Of a stretch of DNA of 64,000 nucleotides, positions 11,371-22,760 are shown piece by piece; the stretch's first letter is position 1, and each line of letters begins with the position of its first letter. The notes beneath the pieces are model-generated. The model was not told the origin of the DNA and ran no database searches. It saw only the letters and a list, made by a program, of their open reading frames with translations. Location of the stretch: positions 1,498,404 to 1,562,403 of the forward strand of contig NC_066849.1 in NCBI RefSeq assembly GCF_001640805.2, written 5' to 3'. This DNA comes from Lates calcarifer. Its lineage: Eukaryota; Chordata; Actinopteri; Centropomidae. The position numbers and the translations under genes are program-made.

Positions 11371-13434
11371 CTCTCTCACTTGCTGCACACCACTGACTCA
11401 AGTTTTCAAGTCAGAGTGTTTACATACACTTATTAACTAGATAACCCAGAGATACCAAGTTATGAGGATAAATGGAGGCTGTGTTTACATGCACTGTAGT
11501 AATCTTGTTACTGTGGATCTGTATATACATGAACCAGGTCAGTAATCAGATGTCTGCCCTACCCCTGACCTTATTTTGAAGTAGTGACAGAAGATGCTGT
11601 CTGGGGCCCCTGCTATGTGTGTGTGGAACAGTGGGAGAGCAGGCAGGCAGAGCAGAGCTTTCCCTTACTGTGCAAATGAATTTTACAAACAGTCAATCAT
11701 TGTGTACACAGACCTATTTGGACCTCTAGAGGCTATTTTGTGTTAGTTTCAGTTGGAGTTTGGATGGAATAATTTTAAATACGAAGATGCATCACTCCAG
11801 CTGTTATTTTCCCTGTCTAAAGTCTTTTTCATGCATATGCATACTCATAAGCTGATCAGAAAATGATTACCCATATACTTGTAAATCAGTTCTCTCTGAG
11901 AAATTTACTTAGGGAGATCAAGTTTCTTTGATTCCCACCCAAGATTATGGAAGCCAAGTTTCTCATTTACATGATATATAGAAATTAGCTCACTGGAAAA
12001 AGCTGTCTAAAACCTGGTTACTTAAGTGACGCATCTAAGCATTGTTTCACTGACCTTTCAGGTTGTGACAGCGTGTCACTAATCAATCCATAAATTTTGA
12101 TCAATAAGTATTGAATATGAATCCACTTTTTGAGATTTTTAATGCCACTCAAAATAAAATTTAAGGCTAATGTTAAAATAACAAAATTCTGAAAAATAAA
12201 GGATGCAACAACATCAGTTCCTCAGGTTTAAGGACAATTTTGTCTGTATATGTTTATTGAAACATAGAGGGCTTACCAAATTTTAATTGTCACATAAAAA
12301 ACAGAATACAAAGCACTTACTGAATCTTACCTTAATAGATGCTACATTTCCTAAAATGTTCTTTTAAAGTTGCATTAATTCATATTTTTGGCCACTTTGG
12401 GCCAGTGCAAAAAGCTATATACACAGCACAAGTGACATCAGACCCAACTGAAGAGGACTGTATGAGCTGCCACTGTCAAAAAAGCTGACCTGCAGTGGAG
12501 AGTGTTGCATGGGATAGTAGCCATTAATTCCTTTGTGATCAGTGCAGGTAGAGATGACAGGTGCCATTTCTACCCCAACAGAGAAACAGTTTTCCACAGT
12601 TTCTGACTGCAGTCGACTTAGCCCCTTGTTCACACTGGTGGAGGGATTTTTTGTTAAACTGGAGGAGTTTTTTTCCAGTTGGGTTTACATTTTTGGTTTT
12701 GAATCTAGAAAATCTGGAAAAATGTCAGATAATGTCAGATAAGCTGAGCTTGGTCTATCTTGGTGTATCTTTGTGGGTAGTGGTGTTTTATTAGCAGCCT
12801 GTATAACCCAAGTGGTGTTTATGTTAAGGTGTACATATGCATTCTATCCACTATGTAACCCATGACACCCACACATTTTTAAAAATCTCATCGGAACTCT
12901 GCTTTTCCCTCCACATTTCTTGTCAGGAAATAGAAGTATACAATTTCTGCTCACAGAGCAGAATTACATTGTTTTTCAAAAAGCTGAAAGGTGCCTCTTT
13001 CTCTACACGACTATCATTTCTGGGCTGAATTGTTTTCTCCTCCCCTCCAAATGTCTCCTATTTGTATCTCCTACAAAGCCAATGTTTTAATTTTGGATGG
13101 CACTGATTCAGGGTGTTGATGAGGCCAATTTTCTTGTCATCATTGGTCTTTCAGAATGAGCCAGCTTTGATTGGTAATTGCCATAGTCTTACAGGCTGAT
13201 GTGACAGAATGAAACAGTTACAGGAATTGGACATATTCAGTTGGGAGAGTGACGTTAGATCTATGTTTGCTTGTTCTTTATGTGGATTATACAGGTTAAC
13301 CAGTGCTAAGTGGGGGTGTCTTGAACATCCAGCGGGTGGAGAAATTTATATGTAAATTAATAATAGACCAGAAATGAGTTAGGACTGAGTCCTCCTACCT
13401 AAATGATCAAGTAGATTGTTTACCACTATCCATA
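11369..13434. other. Non-coding stretch, nothing recognised
   Basis: Two kilobases of AT-rich DNA without frames, repeats or motifs that I can support. Frames at 12415-12633, 12542-12742 and 12561-12794 overlap one another on both strands and have no recognisable content. Confidence 0.45.
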
Positions 13435-13730
13435 CATACACCAGTCACTCTGGCTAGTGGTTTTCCAGAGTTGCTACCCACTCAGCACTTTCACTAGCCA
13501 TAGCATTCTTTAGTGGCCTACCAGAGGTGCTGAGCAGTTGATGACTGTTTTGCCTTCACTCTGCAGTCCAACTCATCCAAAAGCCATCTCAATTGGATTT
13601 AGGTCAAGTGATTGTGGAGGCCAGGTCATCTGATATAGCACTCCATCACTCCCCTTTTTGTATAGCCTGGAGGTGTGTTTGGGGTCATTGTCCTGTTGAG
13701 TTATTTGTTGAGTTATTTGTAAGGGTTGTA
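13435..13730 (-). pseudogene. Tc1-like transposase relic, second copy
   Basis: Read on the minus strand, the sequence complementary to TCTCAATTGGATTTAGGTCA gives S-L-D-L-N-P-I-E-M, matching the block that carries the catalytic acidic residue in Tc1 transposases. The complement of GGGGTCATTGTCCTG gives Q-D-N-D-P, the second-Asp block. The two lie in the right order, about 90 bp apart, much closer than in an intact gene, so there is an internal deletion. I found no clear inverted ends. The subfamily differs from the copy at 1182-1730, whose motifs read QDNESKHT and SPDLNIMES. Confidence 0.75.
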
Positions 13731-13887
13731 TGCCTTTATTTGGTTAAAGATTTTTAAGCTTTTTAACCCCTTTTAACATAGAATGTTTTTTTACTGCTAA
13801 TAAATCATTCACACTCCCCTGCAAAATAAATGTTATCCAGACATTAAATCAATACACAATATTTTCTTTTTTTTAAAGATCTTCTTC

Positions 13888-14345
13888 TAGTCAAAGTCAA
13901 GTCAAATTTTATTTATATAGCGTCAATTCACAACAGAAGTTATCTCGAGACACTGTTCATATAGAGCAGGTCTAGACCGTACTCTTTAAAATAGGTATTT
14001 ACAGAGAGAGACCCAACAGATCCACCATGAGCAGCACTAGGCGACTGTGGCAAGGAAAAACTTCCTTTAAGAGCAGAAACCTCGAGCAGAACCGGACTCA
14101 AGGTGGGCGGCCATCTGCCTCGACCGGTTGGGTTTAGACAGAAAGAGAGGGGGTGGGGAATGGGGTAGGAGAAAGACAACATTGCAGATACACAGACTAA
14201 GTCAAAATGTAAATAGTAGTAATAATAATAATAATAATAATAATAGTAATAATTATTATTACAGCTAAAGAATAATAATGACAAACAATGTACATTAATA
14301 GCACTAACACTATCAATAACACTAATAAATGTTTAATTATTGTTG
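13888..14345 (-). repeat. L2 LINE 3' UTR, minus strand
   Basis: Reverse complement of the L2 UTR at 9641-10359. The tail (TTTTATTTATATAGCG) is at the low-coordinate end, followed by CCAACAGATCCACCATGAGC and CATCTGCCTCGACCGGTTGG. It ends in an A/T-rich part with an (AAT)n run at about 14215-14245. No ORF2 sequence follows, so it is 5'-truncated within the UTR. Confidence 0.88.
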
Positions 14346-14439
14346 CATCATGCGTTGAGTTCTGTGGATTTGCACTGCATTAACAGTGTATAAGCAGTCT
14401 TTCAACAGTCCATACATTGTCCATGGCAACAGTCTGTCA

Positions 14440-14945
14440 TGTAAAGTCAATACTTGCTGGAGTCCATACATGAAGGAGGGCTGGAAGTAGTATGCTGTAG
14501 GGGTGGCAGCCATGGGACCAGTCCTGGTGCATGGTAGACAAGTACTGGCTGGATACTGTAGCAGGAATGGATGCCAAGCTGATCATAGCTAATGCGTCTT
14601 GGTGGGTGTCTCTCCCTTTGTGGCTGCTGATGGTGAAGTGTGTGGTTCTCATCAGGCAAAGTCCCAGCAGGTAAGTCTATCTCATCACATCTCAGATTTT
14701 CTGCAGGTACATTTACATCCACCAGGATCCTGGAACATCACTCAGCCTTTCCTATGTTGCTTCATAAATTGGCAGGTCGTGGCCCATTTGTCTCAGTGCT
14801 GTGTGAACTGCGTTCTCTCAGTAGCTCCAGAGTGTACCTGGTCCTCCTCTGGGTTTCAGATTTTTAACCAAGACATGCTCACTGTGTTGTAGCACTGAGC
14901 TCCTCACTTTTGTGTCATAGTACCGCTTGCTCCTTTCAGCAGCCC
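14440..14945 (-). pseudogene. Ty3/gypsy pol C-terminal tail (beyond integrase core), decayed
   Basis: Minus-strand reading gives RSKRYYDTKVRSSVL followed shortly by VLVKN, K-P-R-G-G-P and then MGHDLPIYE. This is the usual order in the tail of gypsy integrases, where a 'Y-Y-D' segment is followed by an 'H-V-L-V-(K/R)-N' strand and 'PRGGPGK'. The remaining frame to 14447 ends in RERHPPRRISYDQLG, again typical of the last residues of such pol proteins. Frame changes separate these segments. It adjoins the integrase relic at 14959-15580 and belongs to the same element. Confidence 0.65.
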
Positions 14946-14958
14946 TTGAATATTTTGG

Positions 14959-15580
14959 TTAGCAATGGCATGCCTTGTTTCCATTTCTCCACATAGCTAT
15001 GCGGGTCACTGGAATCCTGATTGTGTGCAGTCCAAACAGCACATCAACTGGAAACCTGAGTGATCTTCTGTACAGAAGATAGAATGGTGGTTTCCAGATT
15101 GGTTTCTGTGTCCCAGTCAGTATCTTCAGCATTTGCAACAATATCCTGTTCATATGTTCCACTTGACTGTTCCCCATCGGGTGATAGTGTGTTGTTCTGG
15201 ATCCGGCCAATCCACTGGGTGTCTTTATCTGACAGAACAACTGATTCTCAAACTTTCATCCTTGGTTATGATGGATGAAAGAGGGGAAACCAAACTTCAA
15301 AGATGAGGTTTGCAGCAGTTTTTCCTGACTTTGATGTGGTGGCGTATGCTTAAGCAAAATGCGTGAAATGATAAACAAGGATATACTCATATCCACCTAT
15401 GCATTGAGATAGAGGAAATCATAACACATATTTGTGTTAACACATATTTGTCAAGGAAGCTCTTGTATTGTGGCACGACTTTTTCTGTTTTGTAGAAAAA
15501 AGTGCAGACTTTAGTCACATAGTGCTCTATGTGGTCAGTGCATTGGTGTCCCGTGTTATTGTGGAGCTCCTCCAACACTT
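14959..15580 (-). pseudogene. Ty3/gypsy integrase relic
   Basis: Two minus-strand frames. LEELHNNTGHQCTDHIEHYV at about 15575-15515 matches the H-H half of the N-terminal HHCC zinc domain (L-H-x4-G-H). SRTTHYHPMGNSQVEHMNR at about 15200-15140 matches the integrase core block 'T-x-Y-H-P-x-G-N-x-Q-x-E-x-x-N-R', with the final catalytic Glu present. FYLLYRRSLRFPVDVLFGL at about 15070-15010 is the following conserved block. Most of the core between the two, including the first two acidic residues, is missing or unreadable, so the enzyme is dead. It continues into the C-terminal tail at lower coordinates. Confidence 0.85.
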
Positions 15581-15629
15581 TTCTTTTGTTATCTTTCTGG
15601 CAAGACTACTTCTGAACAGAATGTCATCC

Positions 15630-16330
15630 TTGTATAGTCAATTATAGTACACATAATGTTGGAACTTGTCAGTGATCACCCATTTTAAAGCCAAGAATAA
15701 TGTGTGAGAGCCATAAGCAATAAACTCTAAACCTCTTGTTGTTGTCTTGTTTTTGATACAGAACCGCTGAGGGCACAACATGACTCACTTTCTTTACCCT
15801 TGTTTTTCGGTCAGAAGCTTCCTCCAAGTCTGATTTCAGGAGCTCATGCAAACAAGCGGCTTTCTGTGAAAAGTCTTAATGTACTGCCTGCAGTAGGTAT
15901 GTTGACCAAACATTCTTATGTGTTGACCCAGTCTGTGGTCTGGTGTTTTTTTAGTGCTCTGACAGCTTCAAAGTCAGCTGGGTCAACTCTACTGCCATCT
16001 GCAGAGACTATTCTGCCCAAATAGCAGATTTTAGATTTTAATAGATCACATAGGCAGGTGGCCACAAAGTCCTTGATATCTGTTGTGAGGGTTGGCCACC
16101 GGAACCTCTGTTGGATGAACTTGATGGTACATTGGGTGTTGGGGTGACAAAATGATGTTCTGCCATCTCTCTGATGGGGTGAGGGAAAAGATCAGTATGT
16201 TGTCCAAATAGCCCAAGACATACCGGTTCAACATATCCCTTAGCACATCATTGACTAAAGCCTGGAAAACTGCAGATGCATTGGTAAGGCCAACATGTTG
16301 CCAGGCAAGTGGCTGAGCCAAGGAGCCTGG
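15630..16330 (-). pseudogene. Ty3/gypsy reverse transcriptase and RNase H relic
   Basis: On the minus strand [20 protein letters not shown] (about 16300-16240) is the RT block 'F-G-L-T-N-A-P-x-x-F-Q'. [14 protein letters not shown] (about 16230-16185) is the catalytic block, but the usual Y-x-D-D reads Y-L-D-N, so one metal-binding Asp is lost. GRIVSADGSRVDPADFEAVR (about 16025-15960) is the connection region with 'G-x-x-V-S-x-x-G...D-P', and AVLYQKQDNNKR (about 15765-15730) is the start of RNase H. Frameshifts separate the blocks. The order is colinear with protease upstream and integrase downstream. Confidence 0.88.
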
Positions 16331-16416
16331 TGAGGTGAGGCATCACCAACGGTGATGAGCTGATGGAAAACAGGTGAGACCAGCAATCAGTACAGCATGA
16401 CGCCCCTGCAACGAAA

Positions 16417-16437
16417 CACACACACACACACACAAGG
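16417..16437. repeat. (CA)n microsatellite inside the gypsy relic
   Basis: Short CA run between the protease and RT parts of the element. Confidence 0.85.
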
Positions 16438-16499
16438 GCAGCCCAAGAGAAGGAGACAGCAAGGAGGAGAACACAGACAAGGGAGATATGCTCAGCTGA

Positions 16500-16700
16500 A
16501 GAGAGAGCAAGGAGGGGCCATTACACGGACAGCAGTTTCAACCAATCATCAGATGAGTCAAGAATATCTGAAACATCTCGCAGCCTTGTGGTTCGTAAGT
16601 ATTCCTCTTTCCATCATTCACTGATAATTGAAACCTGAGAACCTGTGTCCCATTGAGCTTGCAGTTGGTGGCCATTCAAATGACATTCAGCGAGGTACTA
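16500..16700 (-). pseudogene. Ty3/gypsy aspartic protease relic
   Basis: Minus-strand translation near 16690-16625 gives CHLNGHQLQAQWDTGSQVSI, with the D-T-G-S active-site motif of retropepsins in the usual 'W-D-T-G-S-Q-V-S' setting. Just downstream, after a break, LRTTRLRDVSDILDSSDDW continues the domain. It lies between the zinc-finger segment (16790-17085) and RT (16330 downward), as expected for gag-pro-pol order. Confidence 0.75.
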
Positions 16701-16785
16701 CTTGCCAACTGGCGAGTTGACTTTGTGGGGGTGTCCAATTTGGGTTAATGAAGGTGTAGTGTTAGTATTTTCCCCATTGAAGGAA

Positions 16786-17085
16786 AACTCACTCACTCAC
16801 TGGCATCTGACAAGTGAATGTATTTTCTCTTATGTTCAGCCCAGTTTTGTGTTTTCACATGCTTTGGAACAGTACAGTGTTTCCTTACAGGATGAGCATT
16901 GTTTCAGCTTGTCAGGTGATTCTACACTGCCATTATGTGCACATTTCTGTGACTCCGTTGATTATGAGAAACACCTGTCCCGTGGTGCTAACCACTCCTC
17001 ATTTAAGCATGCAGCTTGAAAATGCTCTCCACTTCCACATGTAGCGGGTATTCGATCCTGTCAGTTGGCAAACAAAACATCTAAA
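16786..17085 (-). pseudogene. Gag zinc-finger region: CCHC knuckle followed by a MYND-like finger
   Basis: Minus strand. RCFVCQLTGSNTR at about 17085-17050 is followed, after a small frame break, by CGSGEHFQAAC. This fits the second half of a CCHC zinc knuckle (C-x4-H-x4-C). About 90 bp downstream one frame reads CSSCKETLYCSKAC, and after a frameshift NWAEHKRKY. The pattern C-x2-C...Y-C-S-x2-C...W-x-x-H-K matches a MYND zinc finger, with the last Cys replaced by Tyr. Retroelement Gag proteins normally carry CCHC knuckles alone, so the MYND-like module is the unusual point. The segment lies between gag and protease of the same element. Confidence 0.65.
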
Positions 17086-18655
17086 TGGGACAGGGACAGA
17101 TAAGCTGCTGGACTGATTAGACCCATACTGAGGCTGCACTGGGGCAGGTGCTTGAAGCTGTGAGACTGCTGGGGTGAAACAGGTGGTTGAGGATTTTGAT
17201 CTGATCTTGTTGCTGGTGGGGCATAGGGGTATGGCTGACCTTTTAAAGCTTAATTGCTAACCTGGGTTCTGCGCCCCCCTCAGGAGGGTGCCAGAGATCA
17301 CAGGGGGTGCTTTGTCTGCTCTGAGTTTGTGACGTTATATTTGTGCATATTCAATTTTAAAAATCCCAACAACATGCCCAATTGGATAATCAATAGTGGC
17401 CTCTGAACCTAAGTTATGATTACTGCATAAGCAACAGTCTTGTCAGATCAGCTAGCGACTATACCTGGGTAATTCATCCCTGATCGTTTTACCTGCTGTC
17501 AGCATCATATGAATAAAACATAATAGTTTGATGATTAATTGGTATCAATAAAGAAAACAGGGCAATATCTCGACAGTTACCTACATTTTGTTTTATGGAA
17601 AGACAGGACAGTTGTTTCCCAGAATGTGTACATCCAGTAACAAGGGTTATTCGCCTTCAGCACTACATACGTGTCTGAGACAGCCTTCAGTGCCCTTTTA
17701 ACAATAAAAACACAGGCCCCATTAGTTTGTGAATGAATAGACTGGCACAGAGAAAAAAACCTAAGGAATAACTTGTTTATTCTTATTGCTGTTTGTTGTT
17801 ATTGTAATGATTACACATAAAGAGATGTATAGCTGTGTCAGAACCTGTGTTGACATGTTGTGCATGTAGTTATGCAACTTACTTCCCCTGTTTCAGTTAA
17901 CTGTCTGAAGGAGCTCTATGACAGGCTGTATGTATAGACCTAGGTGCTGATACATCTCTGAAAATCTTTCTTTATTACTTAAGTAAGCAGGTGTGTGTGT
18001 GTGTGTGTGTGTGTGTATACCTGCTGTGTTTGGTTGTTAAAGGAAAACAGCAAGAGACATAGTTAAACATCCTTGCAGTTGTTATTTCTGTTTCTATTTT
18101 ATATACCTGGTGACACAAGCAAGGGGGGCTTCAAGGAAAAGAGGTTGGGAACCACTGCTACACCTGTCTTAAGCTCCTCTATCTCCATTATAAATTCAAG
18201 GGAAACCTTTGTTTTGGCTTCATTCACCAGGCACTTAGCAGGTGGCCTGATCTTCTGGCTGTACCACACTTATACCTGTGGCTCACTGTGGGCTGCTAAA
18301 CCACCTCTTGTTTCTTCTTTCAGTCTCAGTCGCACAGGCAACATTTAACCCTTCTTACAAAAGCTCATCTCAGGTCTCTGCATCTAGTAGGAGAGGTTGC
18401 ATGTCATTCTGGAGACTAGTAAGAAGTGCGTGTAAACACATGACACATGACACATGACTGAGGCTGGATCATACTTAGGCAATGATTCTGACTCTTGAGA
18501 GGCAAACTATTTCTGCATCAAATATAAAATTTGCATGAGGAAACACTGAGGGATGTCTTTGCCACTCTATGCTTTAGAAGCTAGCTGTTTGTAAAGCTCT
18601 GTGGCTCTCTTCTCTTGAAAGTGGGAGTGCAGGGTTTGTCAAAGTGTGGGGAGAG
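17086..18655 (-). other. Interior of the gypsy relic, mostly unreadable
   Basis: Between the gag and zinc-finger segments. It holds a (GT)n run at 17991-18016 and a piece at 18100-18165 with GAGGTTGGGAACCACTGCTA. That piece resembles the end of a dispersed hAT-type repeat and may mark a nested insertion. I cannot read a continuous gag frame through it. Confidence 0.35.
17991..18016. repeat. (GT)n microsatellite
   Basis: Uninterrupted GT run. Confidence 0.9.
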
Positions 18656-19445
18656 TCAGATGGGGTTTTCCTTCCAATTAGACAGTGAATCTGTTGAAAT
18701 GGCCCTAATTACAGTATCTACTATTTCCAATTCAGTCTGATAAGCAAGGCTAGAAAATTTATCCTTCTGGCCTGGTTCGCCTATTTGACCTGAGATTTTG
18801 AAATCTTTATGCCAGCATAGATTTCGTTGCTGTACCAACTGGGCTGGGACTTGGTAAAGAGACTCATGAGCAGTAGCATTAACAGGGGTTGAGGGCTGCA
18901 TTTCCACTTCTTTAGGTTGCTTTATGGTTCTTTGTTACTCTTTTTCTTTCTGTGTCCCTGCCCTTTCCACATTTTTCTCAGTTTTTGCTGCTCTGTTATC
19001 TGTACTAACAACCAAATCTGCAAGCTAGCTCTGCCATTTCTTCTCTTTCAAGGTGTTTCATGTTTCCAGTGATATGTGCAACTTTCCTTCCACATCTGTT
19101 CTCTGCTCACCTGATATGTTTATGAAATCACAAACCCTGAGCAAAATGTCTCTAGACACGGTATGTAACTCTCGTATTACCTCTCCCTGTAGCTCTTCTA
19201 AAGCTGTCACTGACAAAGCAGGAGAAACTTTTACTGTGCAGGACGTGGGAACAAATTGTATTTGGTGAACACCTGTTGATTAATTTGTTCATGCGTTTTA
19301 CTATTTCATTTGCAAGTTTAGAAAAAAAAATATTATGTGACCTCTCCAGGGCTCTGTACCATCCAACTGAACACATGTAGAGATTTTCAAAGTACAAACT
19401 CACCAACAAACAAATGATAACAGTGCATAATATGAAACACAACCT
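18656..19445 (-). pseudogene. Gag-like relic of the Ty3/gypsy element
   Basis: On the minus strand a frame at about 19240-19110 reads ALEELQGEVIRELHTVSRDI and continues to RVCDFINISGE. A second frame at 18907-18656 holds FKISGQIGEPGQKDKFSSLA followed by EIVDTVIRAIS. Both resemble the helical Gag-like part of multi-copy fish gypsy proteins that I recognise from genome annotation, although I cannot name the lineage. The segment sits upstream of zinc fingers, protease, RT and integrase on the same strand, which supports the assignment. No LTR or primer-binding site was identified beyond 19445. Confidence 0.6.
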
Positions 19446-20270
19446 CTTCGCAGGGTTTTGCCTGGATCAGGACTTGTTTAATGTCCAACAGAGGACCAAA
19501 AACAAAACAACAACAGAATACAGCTTATTTAACTAGATTATGAGCTCATGTAACATTTTCAGTAGTCTTCTCCCTGCACATTGTTTGGTATGTATTAGGA
19601 ATATATTACACTGTGTGCTTTTTTTGTCCTAGGGGGCAGTAACAGCCTCGTTACTTCCCTTTTACTCTAAAAGCTGTGCCTGAGTGGTGTGGTTCATTTT
19701 CCTTCACACTGTTGTGTGCTGTCGTTGTATGGGATCATATACTTTTGCTGCATTCAGATTTTTTGCTTAACCATTTCCCTTGCTTATATTGCATAAACTG
19801 TGTTGCCACTTGACATTAAAAATACTCTCAAGATGAACTGGATCTGAACTAGTGTACCTACTGTAATCTGCACCAGGCAAGGAAACAGAAGCCTTACATC
19901 AGCCATTTAATCTACTCATGAATTATACATGAAGGCTGCAGAATTATAATAATTGTTTACCAATTGGAAACCACCTTGGGCACAATTAATCTTTTTTAAG
20001 ATGCCAATAAAGTAACAATGCCAACACAGTCTCGTCGCTACGTCTCGCCACTCAATAAAATGCCACTCATTTACTCAGCAGTAATTTGAATGCATGCTGA
20101 TCGCCATGTATATGTCGGTTATCCCAAAGGACACAGAGATGGGAGGGAAAGAGTTGAATAGGTGAGAGAGAGTTGAAGGCTGCCAGATCATGGCCTAAAG
20201 CATTGACATGTAAATGGTCCCTCACACCTGAAACTACATAAGAGGCTGAGTCATTTTATTAGTCATTCAT
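19446..20270. other. Non-coding, possible remains of the gypsy 5' leader or LTR
   Basis: Upstream flank of the gag relic on its strand. GTTACTGCCCCCTAG-type sequence near 19630-19660 (minus) is seen in some retroelement LTRs, but no TG...CA unit or duplication could be defined. Otherwise nothing recognised. Confidence 0.25.
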
Positions 20271-20480
20271 TCTCTTTGTAGCTGTTTTTTGTGTCTCTGT
20301 GTCATTTTGTGTGTCTTTGTAGTCGTTTTGATTCTTTTTATTTTAGCAGTTTATATTTTGTTGTAGGTCTCTGTGTGTTTTTGCATCTCCTTGAGTGCAT
20401 GTCTGTTATTTTGTGTCTTTTTGTAGTTATCTTGTGTCTTTTTGTCATTTTGTGATTGACTTTGCAACAAGAAATTACAA
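20271..20480. repeat. Degenerate T/G-rich minisatellite, period about 16-22
   Basis: Repeated variants of TTTTGTGTCTTTTTGTAGT. The run ends at a unique-looking segment starting GACTTTGCAACAAGAAATTA, an arrangement I recognise as a common fish dispersed repeat. The Lys/Thr-rich frames on the opposite strand are products of this repeat. Confidence 0.7.
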
Positions 20481-21390
20481 CAGTCACCTCTAACAGAGGC
20501 TCTGGCCCAAGGTCCCCAAGAATGAAGCAATAGAGGAAAAGCACAAAACCAACAACCAAGAGAGGACACCGCTCACTTGTCTCTTATGACAGGGATTCAG
20601 AGTATTGTAGGCTGTGTGAGTAGATGAGAGAAACACAAATCAGAAAATTAAAGTTTAAGGCAATGTTTCAGAATTCATAAATAGCAATGCTATGAAATTG
20701 CCTTCTAATCTAACAAAATTCTCATAGAAAAATGTATGCATTGTTGAGATGACAAATGCTTTGATTTTTTTCAAAGATGGTGTTTTCTCTCACTCAAAGA
20801 TAACAACCAAACTAGATTTAGTTGAATTAATGTAATGATCACTATTATCTATTTATGATTATCTATTTATTTACAAATGTGCAAAAGAAACATCATTTGG
20901 ATTGATTTTCTTGTAATGCAACAATAGATACCTTGAATGAAGTAGTCCAACCTGATTATATGAATGCTATAATTTATAGCACAATACATCATCATTATAG
21001 TGTCAGACACATGATCGTAGATATCATCAACAAAGATGATGGATGAGAATTGATTTACACGACTACTGAAATGTCAGCAGTATGCCAGGCAAAAGGTGAG
21101 ACTATCCAAATTGTTAACAACATAAGTAAACAGGTGTGTTCAATTATTCTAAAACATTTTCAGGCCAGACACAAGTTTACAACAGTCTTTTGATAGACAT
21201 GAAATTAAATCTATAAAGTATGAAAACGGGGGTTGATGGAGGAAAAGTCATACATGGAATAGCTGCTAGAGCAGCACTTTCAGGGAAATCACATTTTGAG
21301 AACCTTAGACTTGAGAATAAAAAACAAAGGACACAGAATTGCTAGGACGGTGAAAAGAAATAGGATAAAAAATATAATATGATCATTACT
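20481..21390. other. Non-coding, nothing recognised
   Basis: AT-rich. No open frame above 60 codons with any motif. Confidence 0.4.
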
Positions 21391-21622
21391 ACCACAAGCT
21401 CTTTGTTGAAATTACTGATGCTGAAAGACAGTTAACAGTTATTAAATTCAAGGGTACACTTACTTTTTCCACAATGACTCTGAATATTGAGTGAGTGTGT
21501 TCAATAAAGACATCAAAGCTTATAATTGTGTATTATTATCTTAAGCGTGTGCCTCTACATGACTTAGATGAAGATCAAATGCAGAAAACCAAGGAGTTCA
21601 CATACTTTTCCTGCCCCTGTGG
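21391..21622 (+). repeat. Probable right end of a Tc1-like non-autonomous element
   Basis: GACTTAGATGAAGATCAAAT followed by GGAGTTCACATACTTTTCCT resembles the terminal segment of a widespread fish Tc1/mariner-type repeat ending in 'GTTCACATACTTTTTCTTGC'. The earlier segment GGGTACACTTACTTTTTCCA repeats the same theme. No left partner was defined. Confidence 0.4.
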
Positions 21623-22419
21623 TTAGTGGTGAGTGTTGATGTCAGCAGTGTGATGCTGTGTGTTTGCTCTTCCCCTGAGTCGATGACTCTGCTGCAGTGA
21701 GTGATGATGTGTGTGTATATGTAGAGGCTTCTTCCCACTGTTTACCCACACACTCTTACCCTGGTGACGTATTGATCTCTCCAAATACTAACACATACAC
21801 ATGAACACATGACAAGGTGGCTGTTGACTGTTGAACAGTCACTTTCAGCTGTGTCAGGGAAAAGAAGAGGACTTAGGGGTGCTTGATGTGTGTCTTGTGT
21901 CCCCTTGTGTTTCCATGGGAAACCTTCACTTCTGCAGTCTTGCTGTGCAATCAAAAAGCTTGCCCCCTCTGTTCTCCATCTGACAGAGGAGAACAGGTTC
22001 ACTTTGTTCAGTATTGATGATGAACAATGTTCAGTTGATAAGATCCAATAAAAGGAAATTCATTGATTTGCAGATTTACTCAGTGTATAGAAGTGCCTGG
22101 TCCAAAATTATTGAAAAAAAAAAAAAGCTTTAGATCTGTGATAGCACCTGGTCGTTTTTTGCACATCTGGATCTGCTTGCTAATGAGTTTAAACAAATCA
22201 AAGAAATTTTTAGGTTTTCAATTTGGAATACTGTTTGAGTTTGGGCTATGATGCTGGTTTATTTATAGCTGAAAAATCCATTGGAGTCGATGGGCAGTGG
22301 CGGTGGGTAAACTCCATGGAGATACTGAGTGAAACTAGAGGCCTTTTATATTCAGAAAATATGACTGGTGGATTCTGGAGATGGATTCAGGAGAGAAAAG
22401 CAGAGGCAGGCAGCAACAC
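21623..22419. other. Non-coding, nothing recognised
   Basis: Mixed sequence; the frames at 21742-22002, 22063-22251 and 22223-22441 have no motif or splice context. Confidence 0.4.
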
Positions 22420-22760
22420 AGGTAGCAGGCAAGAGCACTAGAGCACAAATGATATCTGTTCACACTGTCACACTGCAGGCACTAGAGGACAACACAGTAC
22501 TAAACACCACAATCACTGGTGGAACAATTTAGTGAAGCATGAGGGGAAAGCCAGGATACTTAAGTAGAGACTGATTAGGAACTGGAAGCAGGCGAGCCAG
22601 TTACCCAGAGGAGCTCCACACCTCTGCACGTACACACAGAAAGACAAACTGAGACATTAGGACAACAAACAGGAAACAAAACACAGGAGACACCAGGAAA
22701 ACTAAGGGGCCTGGCTTCCAGGTAACCTCTGTGTCAACGACAGAGGAGGGAGAACATAGC
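22420..22760 (-). repeat. LTR-like fragment, minus strand
   Basis: Reverse complement reads as a C/T-rich stretch with CTCCTCTGGGTAACTGGCTC, then CTACTTAAGTATCCTGGC (TATA-like promoter region), in the style of fish gypsy LTRs. Neither TG...CA ends nor flanking duplications could be placed. Low confidence; it could equally be another C/T-rich repeat. Confidence 0.3.

Noticed and set aside
11216..11440. Ser-Leu and Arg-Glu repeat proteins on the two strands
   Set aside because: Both are translations of the (GA)n microsatellite.
13940..14284. 114-codon minus-strand frame with a Tyr run
   Set aside because: Falls in the L2 3' UTR; the Tyr run is an (AAT)n repeat.
18100..18165. hAT-type repeat end (GGTTGGGAACCACTGCT)
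   Set aside because: Only a short suggestive string; no partner end or duplication found, so mentioned only within the gypsy interior.
20338..20569. Lys/Thr-rich minus-strand frames
   Set aside because: Products of a degenerate T/G-rich minisatellite.
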